Assembly (NCBI RefSeq): GCF_004352835.1
Contig: NZ_SJSB01000005.1
Coordinates: 150,442-214,441, forward strand
Source: Marinomonas flavescens
Lineage (GTDB): Bacteria > Pseudomonadota > Gammaproteobacteria > Pseudomonadales > Marinomonadaceae
Length of the DNA: 64,000 nt
Direction of reading: 5' to 3'
Position 1 is the stretch's first letter. Each line of letters starts with the position of its first letter. The notes beneath the pieces are model-generated. The model ran no database searches. It saw nothing but the letters and a program-made list of their open reading frames with translations, and was not told where the DNA came from. This document shows, in pieces, positions 39,105 to 46,138 of the stretch. The translations under genes were made by a program, and so were the position numbers.

Positions 39105-39763
39105 TGAGCAAACTTTGTATTGTGATTCCGATGAAATGTCCTAAACGTGCAAAGCAGCGATTAGCGACGTGTTTGCCTCAAGTGGAGCGCGAAAGTCTTG
39201 CTATCAGTATGTTTCAAAATACCTTGGCGTTTTTCCGTACACACTTTCCAGACTTACAAGTCATGGTGATCAGTGAGTCTTCTGAGATGTTGGCGTTGGC
39301 GTCTTCCTATTCCGCACAGACGGTATTAGAAAAAGGATCAAAAGGCTTAAACGGGGCATTACTCCAAGCATGTGAATGGGTGAACAAAGCAGGGTTTAGC
39401 CATCAAATGATTGTTCCGAGTGATATTGCGCTGCTGGATAAATGTGAATTTAGTGTCTTGCTGAAAGCGGCTAAGCGCCATCAGGTCGTTGTTGCTAAAG
39501 CGAAAGATGGCGGCACGAATGCACTGGTGACATCGCCACCAAATGCGATTGATTTCCACTATGGGCAGAACTCTGCAGAAAAGCATGGAATGGATGCTTT
39601 AGATCACGATTTGTCTTTTTGCCAATTAGAGCTGCCGAATTTGTCACAAGATATAGACCAAAGTGATGACCTAGAAAGAGCGATTGCTCAGCAGCCGGAA
39701 CGCTTTTTAGCGTGGCGCCATTTGTCTAACACGGATCTTATGAAGGAGAGACAGTATGCCTGA
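39104..39763 (+). CDS. cofC: Phospholactate/phosphoenolpyruvate guanylyltransferase (CofC)
   Basis: A 219-residue nucleotidyltransferase that activates the three-carbon acid with GTP before CofD. The N-terminal IVIPMKCPKRAKQRLAT is the family's nucleotide-binding motif, and VPSDIALLD and the GGTNALVTSPPNAIDFHYGQNS segment match CofC/FbiD. Whether it uses 2-phospholactate, phosphoenolpyruvate or 3-phosphoglycerate cannot be judged by eye. It is more divergent than its neighbours, as usual for this protein. It overlaps cofD by one base. Confidence 0.9.
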   Translation: MSKLCIVIPMKCPKRAKQRLATCLPQVERESLAISMFQNTLAFFRTHFPDLQVMVISESSEMLALASSYSAQTVLEKGSKGLNGALLQACEWVNKAGFSHQMIVPSDIALLDKCEFSVLLKAAKRHQVVVAKAKDGGTNALVTSPPNAIDFHYGQNSAEKHGMDALDHDLSFCQLELPNLSQDIDQSDDLERAIAQQPERFLAWRHLSNTDLMKERQYA

Positions 39764-40529
39764 GTCTATGTCCATGTTTCGCCTTGAAGGCTTGCCCGAT
39801 TTCCAACACGGGGATGATCTTGCGCAAGTAATTATCGACACACTGATTGCTCAGCAGAAAGCGCTAGTGGCTGGCGATATTTTAGTCATTGCTCATAAGG
39901 TGGTGTCGAAAAGCGAAGGTGCTTGTGCCTATTTAGATCAAATCACACCGAGCTTAGAAGCCATTGAGCTGGCCAAGAGCGTTAATAAAGATCCAAGAAA
40001 AGTCGAAGTGATTTTATCTCAATCGAAACGCATTGTGCGTGCGGTTAAGCGCCCTGATCAGCAAGAAGGAGTACTGATTGCTGAGCACAAAAATGGTTAC
40101 ATCTGCGCCAATGCCGCGGTGGATGAATCCAATGCAGATCATCCAGGCCAACTTATTTTACTCCCTGAAAATCCGGATCAAAGTGCACGACTACTGTGCA
40201 AGCGATTGGAAGCGCATTTTGGTTGCTCTTTGGGCATTGTCATCAGCGATACCTTTGGACGTCCTTGGCGCTTGGGTCAGACCAATGTGGCAATCGGTCT
40301 CGCTAATGTTCCTGGGGTGATGAAGATGGAAGGAGAGCTAGATGCATTTGGCCGTCCTCTTAGTGTAACCGCACCCGCTTTTGCGGATGAGTTAGCCGCA
40401 GCGTCTGGCTTGCTGATGGAAAAAAGCGCTAAGGCTCCAGTGATTGTTTTTCGGGGACTTGATTGGCCAAAAACTGATAGCAGTAGCCGCGATCTTATTC
40501 GGGCACAAAACGAAGACCTTTTTAAGTAA
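39756..40529 (+). CDS. cofE: Coenzyme F420-0:L-glutamate ligase (CofE), single-domain form
   Basis: A 257-residue ligase adding the gamma-glutamyl tail to F420-0. Family motifs: GDILVIAHKVVSKSEGA, NGYICANAAVDESN, SDTFGRPWRLGQTNVAIG and VDELAAAS-like ADELAAASGLLM. It lacks the C-terminal FMN/nitroreductase-type domain that completes mycobacterial FbiB and reduces dehydro-F420-0. The gene overlaps the cofC end by eight bases. Confidence 0.93.
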   Translation: MPESMSMFRLEGLPDFQHGDDLAQVIIDTLIAQQKALVAGDILVIAHKVVSKSEGACAYLDQITPSLEAIELAKSVNKDPRKVEVILSQSKRIVRAVKRPDQQEGVLIAEHKNGYICANAAVDESNADHPGQLILLPENPDQSARLLCKRLEAHFGCSLGIVISDTFGRPWRLGQTNVAIGLANVPGVMKMEGELDAFGRPLSVTAPAFADELAAASGLLMEKSAKAPVIVFRGLDWPKTDSSSRDLIRAQNEDLFK

Positions 40530-40634
40530 AGGCCGTGCTAAGAGCGATTAGTAATTAAGAGCTATCAGTAATAAAAAACATAAGAACGAAACTATTAATA
40601 AATAGACAGCATGCTTAATCAAAAGGAAGCAAGA

Positions 40635-41327
40635 ATGAATACAGATATCGGAACCGTCGCTATTATTGGTGGCACAGGCCCACAGGGGAAAGGGTTAGCA
40701 TTGCGATTAGCGATGGCTGGCGTCAGTGTTGTATTAGGCTCTCGTGATGCGAGTAAAGCACAAATTGTGGCTGAAGAATTGATCGCTCAATTGGCTGAAC
40801 TGGGTACTAAATCTGCAAATATTAGTGGGTTGTCTATGGAGGACGCGACTAAGGTCGCCACGGATATGGTTATTTTGTCCGTGCCTTTTAGTGGTCACGA
40901 TGCCACCTTGGAAGTCTTAAAGCCTTTGTTGGAAGGCAAGATTCTAGTGGATATTGTGGTGCCATTAGCACCGGGTAACCCTAAAGCTGTTGAGATGCCA
41001 GCAGAAGGTTCCGTTACGGAGCACGCTCAAGCTTTGCTTGGTGAAAGCATCCCTGTAGTTGGTGCCTTGCATAATGTGTCAGCGATTACTTTGAATGACC
41101 TGTCTCGCTCTATTAACTGCGATATCTTGGTTTGTGGTAACGATTTAGCGGCGAAAAAACGCGTTATGGCGCTGGTCGATACTATGGGAACTAAAGCTTA
41201 TAACGCAGGGCTTGCAGAAAGCGCCCGCTGTATTGAAGCCATTACACCTATCTTGATTCGTTTGAATATTTCAAAAGACGTGCCGTTTAGTCATGCCGGT
41301 ATTCGTATCTGTCCACCTGAACATTAA
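40635..41327 (+). CDS. npdG: F420H2:NADP+ oxidoreductase (Fno/NpdG)
   Basis: A 230-residue Rossmann protein transferring hydride between NADP(H) and F420. The start ATG at 40635 is chosen because AAGGAAG sits just before it; an in-frame ATG 24 bases earlier lacks a site. The motif [29 protein letters not shown] for the NADP 2'-phosphate, VILSVPF and [11 protein letters not shown] are those of Fno/NpdG. In an aerobe with abundant NADPH it would generate F420H2. It follows cofE by ~105 bases. Confidence 0.92.
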   Translation: MNTDIGTVAIIGGTGPQGKGLALRLAMAGVSVVLGSRDASKAQIVAEELIAQLAELGTKSANISGLSMEDATKVATDMVILSVPFSGHDATLEVLKPLLEGKILVDIVVPLAPGNPKAVEMPAEGSVTEHAQALLGESIPVVGALHNVSAITLNDLSRSINCDILVCGNDLAAKKRVMALVDTMGTKAYNAGLAESARCIEAITPILIRLNISKDVPFSHAGIRICPPEH

Positions 41328-41426
41328 GTTTACTAACGGGCCTTTAGCTCGGGTTATTCAAGATTTGAAATATAGAAACTAAAAGAAAAATCCAAAAGAC
41401 ACAAAAATCATAAAGAGGAACACATC

Positions 41427-42434
41427 ATGGAATTCGGTATTACTTTTAAAGGCTTTGTAAGTCCAGATCGAGCACGAAACTTGGTACGTCAGGCAGAAGA
41501 AGCCGGTTTTGATTATTGCTGGTTTTACGATTCTCACATTTTATGGCGCGAGTCGTTTGTGGCCATGGCAATGTGTATGGAACACACAAAAACTATGCGT
41601 TTTGGCCCATGTGTAACCAATCCAAATATTCGTGATTGGTCGTTGTCAGCGAGCTTGTATGCCAGCTTAGCGCTGCAAAGTAATGGTCGTTTTGATATTG
41701 GTTTAGGGCGTGGGGATTCTTCTATGCGCGTCATGGGGAAAAAGCCTGCGACACTCGCGCGTTTGGCAGAGTTCACGACTAAAGTGAAAGCCATGGTTCG
41801 TGGTGATGAAGTGGAGTACGGAGAATGTCCTGAAGCGGTAAAATTACCTTGGGCCACAGGTTATGAATTGCCTGTATGGATTGGTGCTTATGGACCAAAA
41901 GCGCTGGCAACAGCAGGAGAAGTAGGCGATGGCTTAATTCTACAAATCGGCGATCCTAGTTTGGTAACTTGGTTTAAAGATCAAGCGATTCAAGCGGGTG
42001 AAAAAGCTGGACGAGATATGTCTAACTTTAAAGTACAGGCCGCTGCTCCTGCCTATTTTGGTGATATGGATTACTGCATCGAACATACGAAATGGTTCCC
42101 TGCGATGGTGGGTAATCATGTTGCCGATATCGTTGAAAAATACGGCAGTGATTCTGGCTTAGTGCCAAAAAGTTTGACGGATTACATTGAAAAGCGTCGT
42201 GGTTACGACTATTCAAAACATGGCCAAAGCGATAACCCATTTTTGGACTTTATCACGGAAGATATTGTGAAAAGCTTCTGTGTCCTTGGTACAGTTGAAG
42301 ATCATATAGCTAAGGTAAAAGCGCTAGAAGAGGCCGGTACTACGCAGTTTAATATCTATTTAGACAGTGGTGATGAAGAAGAAATTATCGCTAAGTATGG
42401 TCGTCATATTATTCCTAAATTTAAGAAAGCATAA
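41427..42434 (+). CDS. LLM-class F420-dependent oxidoreductase (TIGR03842/CPS_4043-like)
   Basis: A 335-residue bacterial-luciferase-like TIM-barrel protein, closer to the methylene-tetrahydromethanopterin reductase (Mer) branch than to luciferase: AEEAGFDYCWFYDSHILWRESFVAMAMCMEHT, GPCVTNPNIRD, GRFDIGLGRGDSSMRVMG and PVWIGAYGPKALATAGEVGDGLILQ. The RGDSS segment is at the expected F420-phosphate site. I recall this family as named after Colwellia CPS_4043, unverified. No methanopterin genes are nearby. With dihydropyrimidinase encoded next door and no PreTA, a role in uracil/thymine reduction is the best context inference. Ribosome site AAAGAGGAA. Confidence 0.88.
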   Translation: MEFGITFKGFVSPDRARNLVRQAEEAGFDYCWFYDSHILWRESFVAMAMCMEHTKTMRFGPCVTNPNIRDWSLSASLYASLALQSNGRFDIGLGRGDSSMRVMGKKPATLARLAEFTTKVKAMVRGDEVEYGECPEAVKLPWATGYELPVWIGAYGPKALATAGEVGDGLILQIGDPSLVTWFKDQAIQAGEKAGRDMSNFKVQAAAPAYFGDMDYCIEHTKWFPAMVGNHVADIVEKYGSDSGLVPKSLTDYIEKRRGYDYSKHGQSDNPFLDFITEDIVKSFCVLGTVEDHIAKVKALEEAGTTQFNIYLDSGDEEEIIAKYGRHIIPKFKKA

Positions 42435-42869
42435 ACAAAGGTGTAGAAGGCTTATTTAGAAAAAAGAGGTTATAAAATATATAGACTTATTTTTTCAAGT
42501 GAAAGAGAGTTAGTCTAGCGTTACAGATGTGCTCTCTTTATAATGCTAAAAATACTGAAATGGTCAACGAACTACGTTGGCCATTTTTCGTTTTTCAGCA
42601 TCGAGTATCTCAATTAGGTAAGTTATTGCTTTAAATCGCTCTTTTCTAAAGAGAATTTCTCGCATTTTTGTATTCAGCATAAATATCCCTACTTTTTACA
42701 TACTCCCGAAATAACCTTTAACAATACGGTGATACACGTTTTTTATTGCCTTCATTAGCTGATTAAACCTAACCAGTTGGTCGGTTGGTAATGAAGCTTG
42801 TCAATAAGGCGAGTATAATCGCCGAAATCTTAGCCATATGTAATTTAGTGACACTTCAGGAGTAAATAA
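42435..42869. other. Intergenic region between the F420-dependent oxidoreductase and the oxaloacetate decarboxylase-like gene
   Basis: About 435 bases. It holds the terminator at 42558-42590, then AT-rich sequence, an ACC-AGTT-GGT element at 42772-42781 and a -10-like TATAAT at 42814-42819 ~50 bases before the next start codon. No gene is visible. Confidence 0.5.
42558..42590 (+). terminator. Intrinsic terminator after the F420 gene cluster
   Basis: AAATGGTCAACG pairs with CGTTGGCCATTT (one G-U pair) around a five-base loop and runs into TTTTTCGTTTTT, ~125 bases past the stop of the LLM oxidoreductase. Confidence 0.75.
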
Positions 42870-43733
42870 ATGGCAACACCTTCTCAGCATGATTTGCGTA
42901 ATGACTTTCGTGCCTTGCTACAAAGCGGTAAATGTTATTATACGGCATCTACATTTGACCCTATGTCAGCTCGTATCGCAGCGGACCTTGGCTTCGAAGT
43001 CGGTATACTAGGCGGCTCTGTCGCGTCACTTCAAGTATTGGCTGCCCCCGATTTTGCATTGATCACTTTAAGTGAATTTACCGAGCAAGCGACACGCATT
43101 GGTCGCGTGGCACGTCTGCCTATTATTGCGGATGCGGATCATGGCTATGGTAATGCTTTGAATGTGATGCGAACTATCACTGAATTAGAGCGTGCTGGTG
43201 TGGCTGCTTTGACGATTGAAGACACGCTTCTGCCTGCTAAATATGGCCGTAAATCAACGGATTTAATTCCGCTTGAAGAAGCCGTCGGTAAATTGAAAGC
43301 CGCATTAGAGGCGCGTATTGATCCAGCGATGAGTATTATTGCGCGTACCAATGCGGGTCAGCTGACAATAGAAGAAACGGTGACGCGAGTTAAATCGTAT
43401 CAAGCGCTTGGTGTGGACGGTATCTGCATGGTCGGTATTCGTAACTTTGATCATCTAGAAGCGATTACTCAACACTTAACGATCCCAGTAATGTTGGTCG
43501 CTTACGATAACCCTGAGTTACGTGATCGTGAACGTCTTGCGGCGTGCGGTGTGCGTATTGTTGTAAACGGTCATGCTGCGTACTTTGCCGCGATTAAAGC
43601 GACGTATGATTGCTTACGAGAGCAACGAGGCATTGCAGAAGGGACGCTGAATCCATCTGAATTGTCTACTCGTTATTCTACGTTAGCAGAAAATCGTGCG
43701 TGGGCGAATAAGTACATGGATGTTCAAGAATAA
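42870..43733 (+). CDS. Oxaloacetate decarboxylase-like protein (ICL/PEP-mutase superfamily)
   Basis: A 287-residue TIM-barrel protein of the isocitrate lyase/PEP mutase superfamily, closest to the Pseudomonas PA4872 oxaloacetate decarboxylase group. Seen: [22 protein letters not shown], the metal-binding [30 protein letters not shown] and [14 protein letters not shown], whose His is known to be catalytic in that group. It should decarboxylate oxaloacetate to pyruvate. It is a single gene with a good AGGAG site, ~435 bases after the F420 cluster; membership in that regulon is not shown. Confidence 0.82.
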   Translation: MATPSQHDLRNDFRALLQSGKCYYTASTFDPMSARIAADLGFEVGILGGSVASLQVLAAPDFALITLSEFTEQATRIGRVARLPIIADADHGYGNALNVMRTITELERAGVAALTIEDTLLPAKYGRKSTDLIPLEEAVGKLKAALEARIDPAMSIIARTNAGQLTIEETVTRVKSYQALGVDGICMVGIRNFDHLEAITQHLTIPVMLVAYDNPELRDRERLAACGVRIVVNGHAAYFAAIKATYDCLREQRGIAEGTLNPSELSTRYSTLAENRAWANKYMDVQE

Positions 43734-43773
43734 TCCACAGAACATTACTTTTTAGTAAAGTCTCTATGAGTAG

Positions 43774-43812
43774 AAAAGCCAAGGTTTGCAATATGCGAAC
43801 CTTGGCTTTTTT
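43774..43812. terminator. Bidirectional terminator between convergent genes
   Basis: AAAAGCCAAGGTT pairs with AACCTTGGCTTTT (the outer stem extends through A/T runs), giving U-runs on both strands. It serves the decarboxylase-like gene and the convergent dapA. Confidence 0.85.
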
Positions 43813-43835
43813 ATGCAGGTATCAAAGCATAACTG

Positions 43836-44714
43836 TTATTGTGTAATCAGCTCTAGCTCGATCATTGCTTGGCGAATGGTGGCTTTGCTACTGTCTTGTA
43901 AAGGTACAATAGGCAAGCGACATTCTTCTGAACAAAAACCAAGTAGTGACATGGCGTATTTCGGGCCAGCTGGGTTTGGCTCAAGGAAAAGCGCACAGTG
44001 CAGGTTAAACAACTTATCTTGTAATTGAGCCGCTTCGGTGAACTTTCCTTCTCGGCAGAGGCGCTGAAGTGTAACCACTTGTTTTGGTGCCACATTGGAT
44101 GACACAGAAATACAGCCATTACCGCCACCAACGTTATAAGCAACGGTTGTTACATCGTCACCACTTAAAAAACTAAAAGGTTTGTTCACTAATGCTCGTT
44201 CACGAATAGGACGAGTAAGATCCCCAGTCGCATCTTTAACACCAATGATACGTGGTAATTCGGCTAAGCGCGCTAAGGTATTCACCTCAAGTCCAACAAC
44301 CGCTCGCGGTGGAATGTTATACAGAACGATAGGCAATTTGCTGTTGTCATGAACGTATTTAAAATGTTCATACAAGCCCGCTTGGTTAGGTCGGTTGTAA
44401 TAACCTGCCACATGAAGCGTTGCATCGGCACCTGCTTGATAAGCAAATTCAGAATAGTTCACTGCTTCAACTGGGTTGTTTGAACCCGCACCCGCTAAGA
44501 CAGGGACCGCTTTATTGGTTTCTTCTACGGTGATTTCAATGACGCGTTTGTGTTCGTGCTCACTCAAAGTAGGAGATTCGCCAGTGGTGCCGACAGGAAC
44601 GAGCCCGTCGATACCTTGGTCTATTTGCCAGCGTACAATCTTGCGTAAAGCGTCTTCATCTAACTGACCATCACGAAAAGGAGTAATTAAAGCGGTTATT
44701 GCACCGTGGAACAT
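43836..44714 (-). CDS. dapA: 4-hydroxy-tetrahydrodipicolinate synthase (DapA-type)
   Basis: A 292-residue class I aldolase condensing pyruvate with aspartate semialdehyde in lysine/diaminopimelate synthesis. Present are the VGTTGESPTLSEHEH motif, GYYNRPNQAGLYEHF, LYNIPPRAVVG (Tyr and Arg of the active site) and the Schiff-base Lys in GVKDATGDLTR. The PPRAVV variant is more common in alphaproteobacterial-style DapA than in E. coli DapA (PSRTG), so a second, non-housekeeping paralogue is possible. No purA/bamC-type dapA neighbours are present. Confidence 0.82.
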   Translation of the reverse strand: MFHGAITALITPFRDGQLDEDALRKIVRWQIDQGIDGLVPVGTTGESPTLSEHEHKRVIEITVEETNKAVPVLAGAGSNNPVEAVNYSEFAYQAGADATLHVAGYYNRPNQAGLYEHFKYVHDNSKLPIVLYNIPPRAVVGLEVNTLARLAELPRIIGVKDATGDLTRPIRERALVNKPFSFLSGDDVTTVAYNVGGGNGCISVSSNVAPKQVVTLQRLCREGKFTEAAQLQDKLFNLHCALFLEPNPAGPKYAMSLLGFCSEECRLPIVPLQDSSKATIRQAMIELELITQ

Positions 44715-45058
44715 ACTGTTGCCTCATTAATAGTGGGTAAGCATGTCGCTGAAGAGGTGGTGAACCCGTCAGCGAGAAATGCTGCCGGGGATTTTTTATC
44801 TTACATCCACACGTCAGCGTTGCAGGGCTTCTTCGCCTTACGTTTATCGCCGTTGTGTTTCTTTAAGATTGAATTAATCATAGTTCTAAATAGATCGTGT
44901 TGTGTATTTGATATTTAGCATGCTGCCGTTTTTGACGAAGAAGGTCAATACTCACAATTCAATTATCTAGGATTTAGAGACTAATGCTGGCAAAATAATG
45001 TCTTACAGTGTTTTTGTCCGATTTTATAAAGCGAAATTAAAATAACTAGAGAGTTCAG
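44715..45058. other. Divergent intergenic region between dapA and the LysE-type exporter
   Basis: About 345 bases upstream of both genes. No riboswitch-like fold, terminator or coding region could be identified by eye. The start codons are the only firm landmarks. Confidence 0.4.
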
Positions 45059-45673
45059 ATGGATATAACGACGTGGTTATCTTTAGTCACTATTTGCATT
45101 ATGGGAGCAATTTCTCCCGGCCCAAGCTTAGCCGTTATACTTAGAGTGACACTTTCTCAGTCTCCTTTGCACGGTGCAGTTGCTGCGTTAACCCATGGTT
45201 TTGGGATTGGTCTTTGGGCGCTTTTTACGATGCAAGGTTTGGCCTTGTTAGTAACAGAACACCCCCAAGCGTTTTATATTCTCTCAGTCGCAGGCGGTCT
45301 ATATCTGGCGTGGTTAGGTATTAAGTCGATTCGTTATGCTGGGCAAGGTGGGGAGATAGACACGGAAGTGATTAAATCTTCTTATTGGGAATCCGCTAGA
45401 CATGGTCTTCTTATTGCGTTGATGAATCCGAAAGCTGGATTGTTTTTCCTTGCGCTATTTAGCCAATTTATTCAGGCTGATATGAGTGCTTATATTAAAC
45501 TAGAATTATGGGCTACCGTTGTACTGATAGACAGTGGTTGGTATATTTTAGTCGCTCTATTACTGGCTGGTGGCCCGGTATTATCTTGGCTGCGTCGCCA
45601 TATGGCTTGGGTTGATCGGGCGATGGGCTGCTTACTTATTGCCTTGGCTTTGAAAGTAATTATTGGCTCATAA
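45059..45673 (+). CDS. LysE/RhtB-family amino-acid exporter
   Basis: A 204-residue membrane protein with about six hydrophobic segments. The N-terminal ITTWLSLVTICIMGAISPGPSLAVILR, with its conserved SPGPS/NxxP-like motif, and the ALMNPKAGLFFLALFSQFI segment are typical of the LysE/RhtB superfamily. It exports an amino acid or related metabolite; the substrate is unknown. It is divergent from dapA, which makes lysine export tempting but unproven. Confidence 0.87.
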   Translation: MDITTWLSLVTICIMGAISPGPSLAVILRVTLSQSPLHGAVAALTHGFGIGLWALFTMQGLALLVTEHPQAFYILSVAGGLYLAWLGIKSIRYAGQGGEIDTEVIKSSYWESARHGLLIALMNPKAGLFFLALFSQFIQADMSAYIKLELWATVVLIDSGWYILVALLLAGGPVLSWLRRHMAWVDRAMGCLLIALALKVIIGS

Positions 45674-45713
45674 ATGCAGCGTTATAAAGAATAGAGAGTG
45701 ATGGTGGTTTCAC

Positions 45714-45751
45714 AAAAAAGGGACATTCAAATAACTGGATGTCCCTTTTTT
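45714..45751. terminator. Intrinsic terminator after the LysE-type exporter
   Basis: Perfect 13-bp stem AAAAAAGGGACAT / ATGTCCCTTTTTT with a 12-base loop, 40 bases past the stop codon. The symmetric A/T ends could act in both directions. Confidence 0.85.
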
Positions 45752-45803
45752 AATGTGCCCGTTTAGGCCGTTACTTACTTCTATTTTGTGAGGCGTAACA
45801 TCA

Positions 45804-45962
45804 TTAGTTATTAGGTGGTGTTCCTGCGCTTAATTTGATCTTTGAAAAGGTGGCTTTATTATAATCGCCATTTTTTATATCGGTTGCAAAGTTTCCTGTG
45901 CCAGCACAGCCAGTGGACCAATCTTGTTTTCTGAATAAAATGCGCTCACAGTTTCGTGGTAT
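45804..45962 (-). pseudogene. Start-less fragment, possibly the C-terminal end of a secreted or pilin-like protein
   Basis: A minus-strand frame of 52 codons between in-frame stops, without a start codon. It reads PRNCERILFRKQDWSTGC, then AGTGNFATDIKNGDYNKA, ending in SAGTPPNN. Two Cys in a short loop and Gly/Asn/Thr-rich composition suggest the end of an exported protein. I do not recognise the family with certainty. Confidence 0.3.
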
Positions 45963-46138
45963 TTATTGCTAGCAATCTAGCTGGCTAGTAAGGGTGTTTT
46001 TTGTTGGACTAGGGAGGGGGATTTAAACGATTGAGCGAAAAGGATTAAATAACCATACATAATGGCTATTTAATCCTATGCTACTGATAGTGTGAGAACA
46101 CAACGGCTTGAGTTGTCGTTAGTTATTCTTGGTTCGTA

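Larger units (their letters stand above)
45674..46138. other. Intergenic region with a terminator and a gene remnant
   Basis: About 465 bases after the exporter gene. It holds a strong terminator (45714-45751) and, on the minus strand, a start-less coding fragment (45804-45962). The remaining ~180 bases before the 872-residue gene's stop show nothing recognisable. Confidence 0.5.

Noticed and set aside
41427..42434. LLM oxidoreductase as RutA (pyrimidine monooxygenase of a rut operon)
   Set aside because: No rutB-rutG genes accompany it, the sequence looks closer to the F420-dependent Mer-like branch, and it sits directly behind F420 genes.
44706..44918. Short plus-strand reading frame upstream of dapA
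   Set aside because: It overlaps the dapA start, has no ribosome site and no recognisable protein features.
44715..45058. Lysine riboswitch before dapA or the LysE-type gene
   Set aside because: The gap is long enough to consider one, but I could not find the conserved core or a terminator/antiterminator pair by eye.
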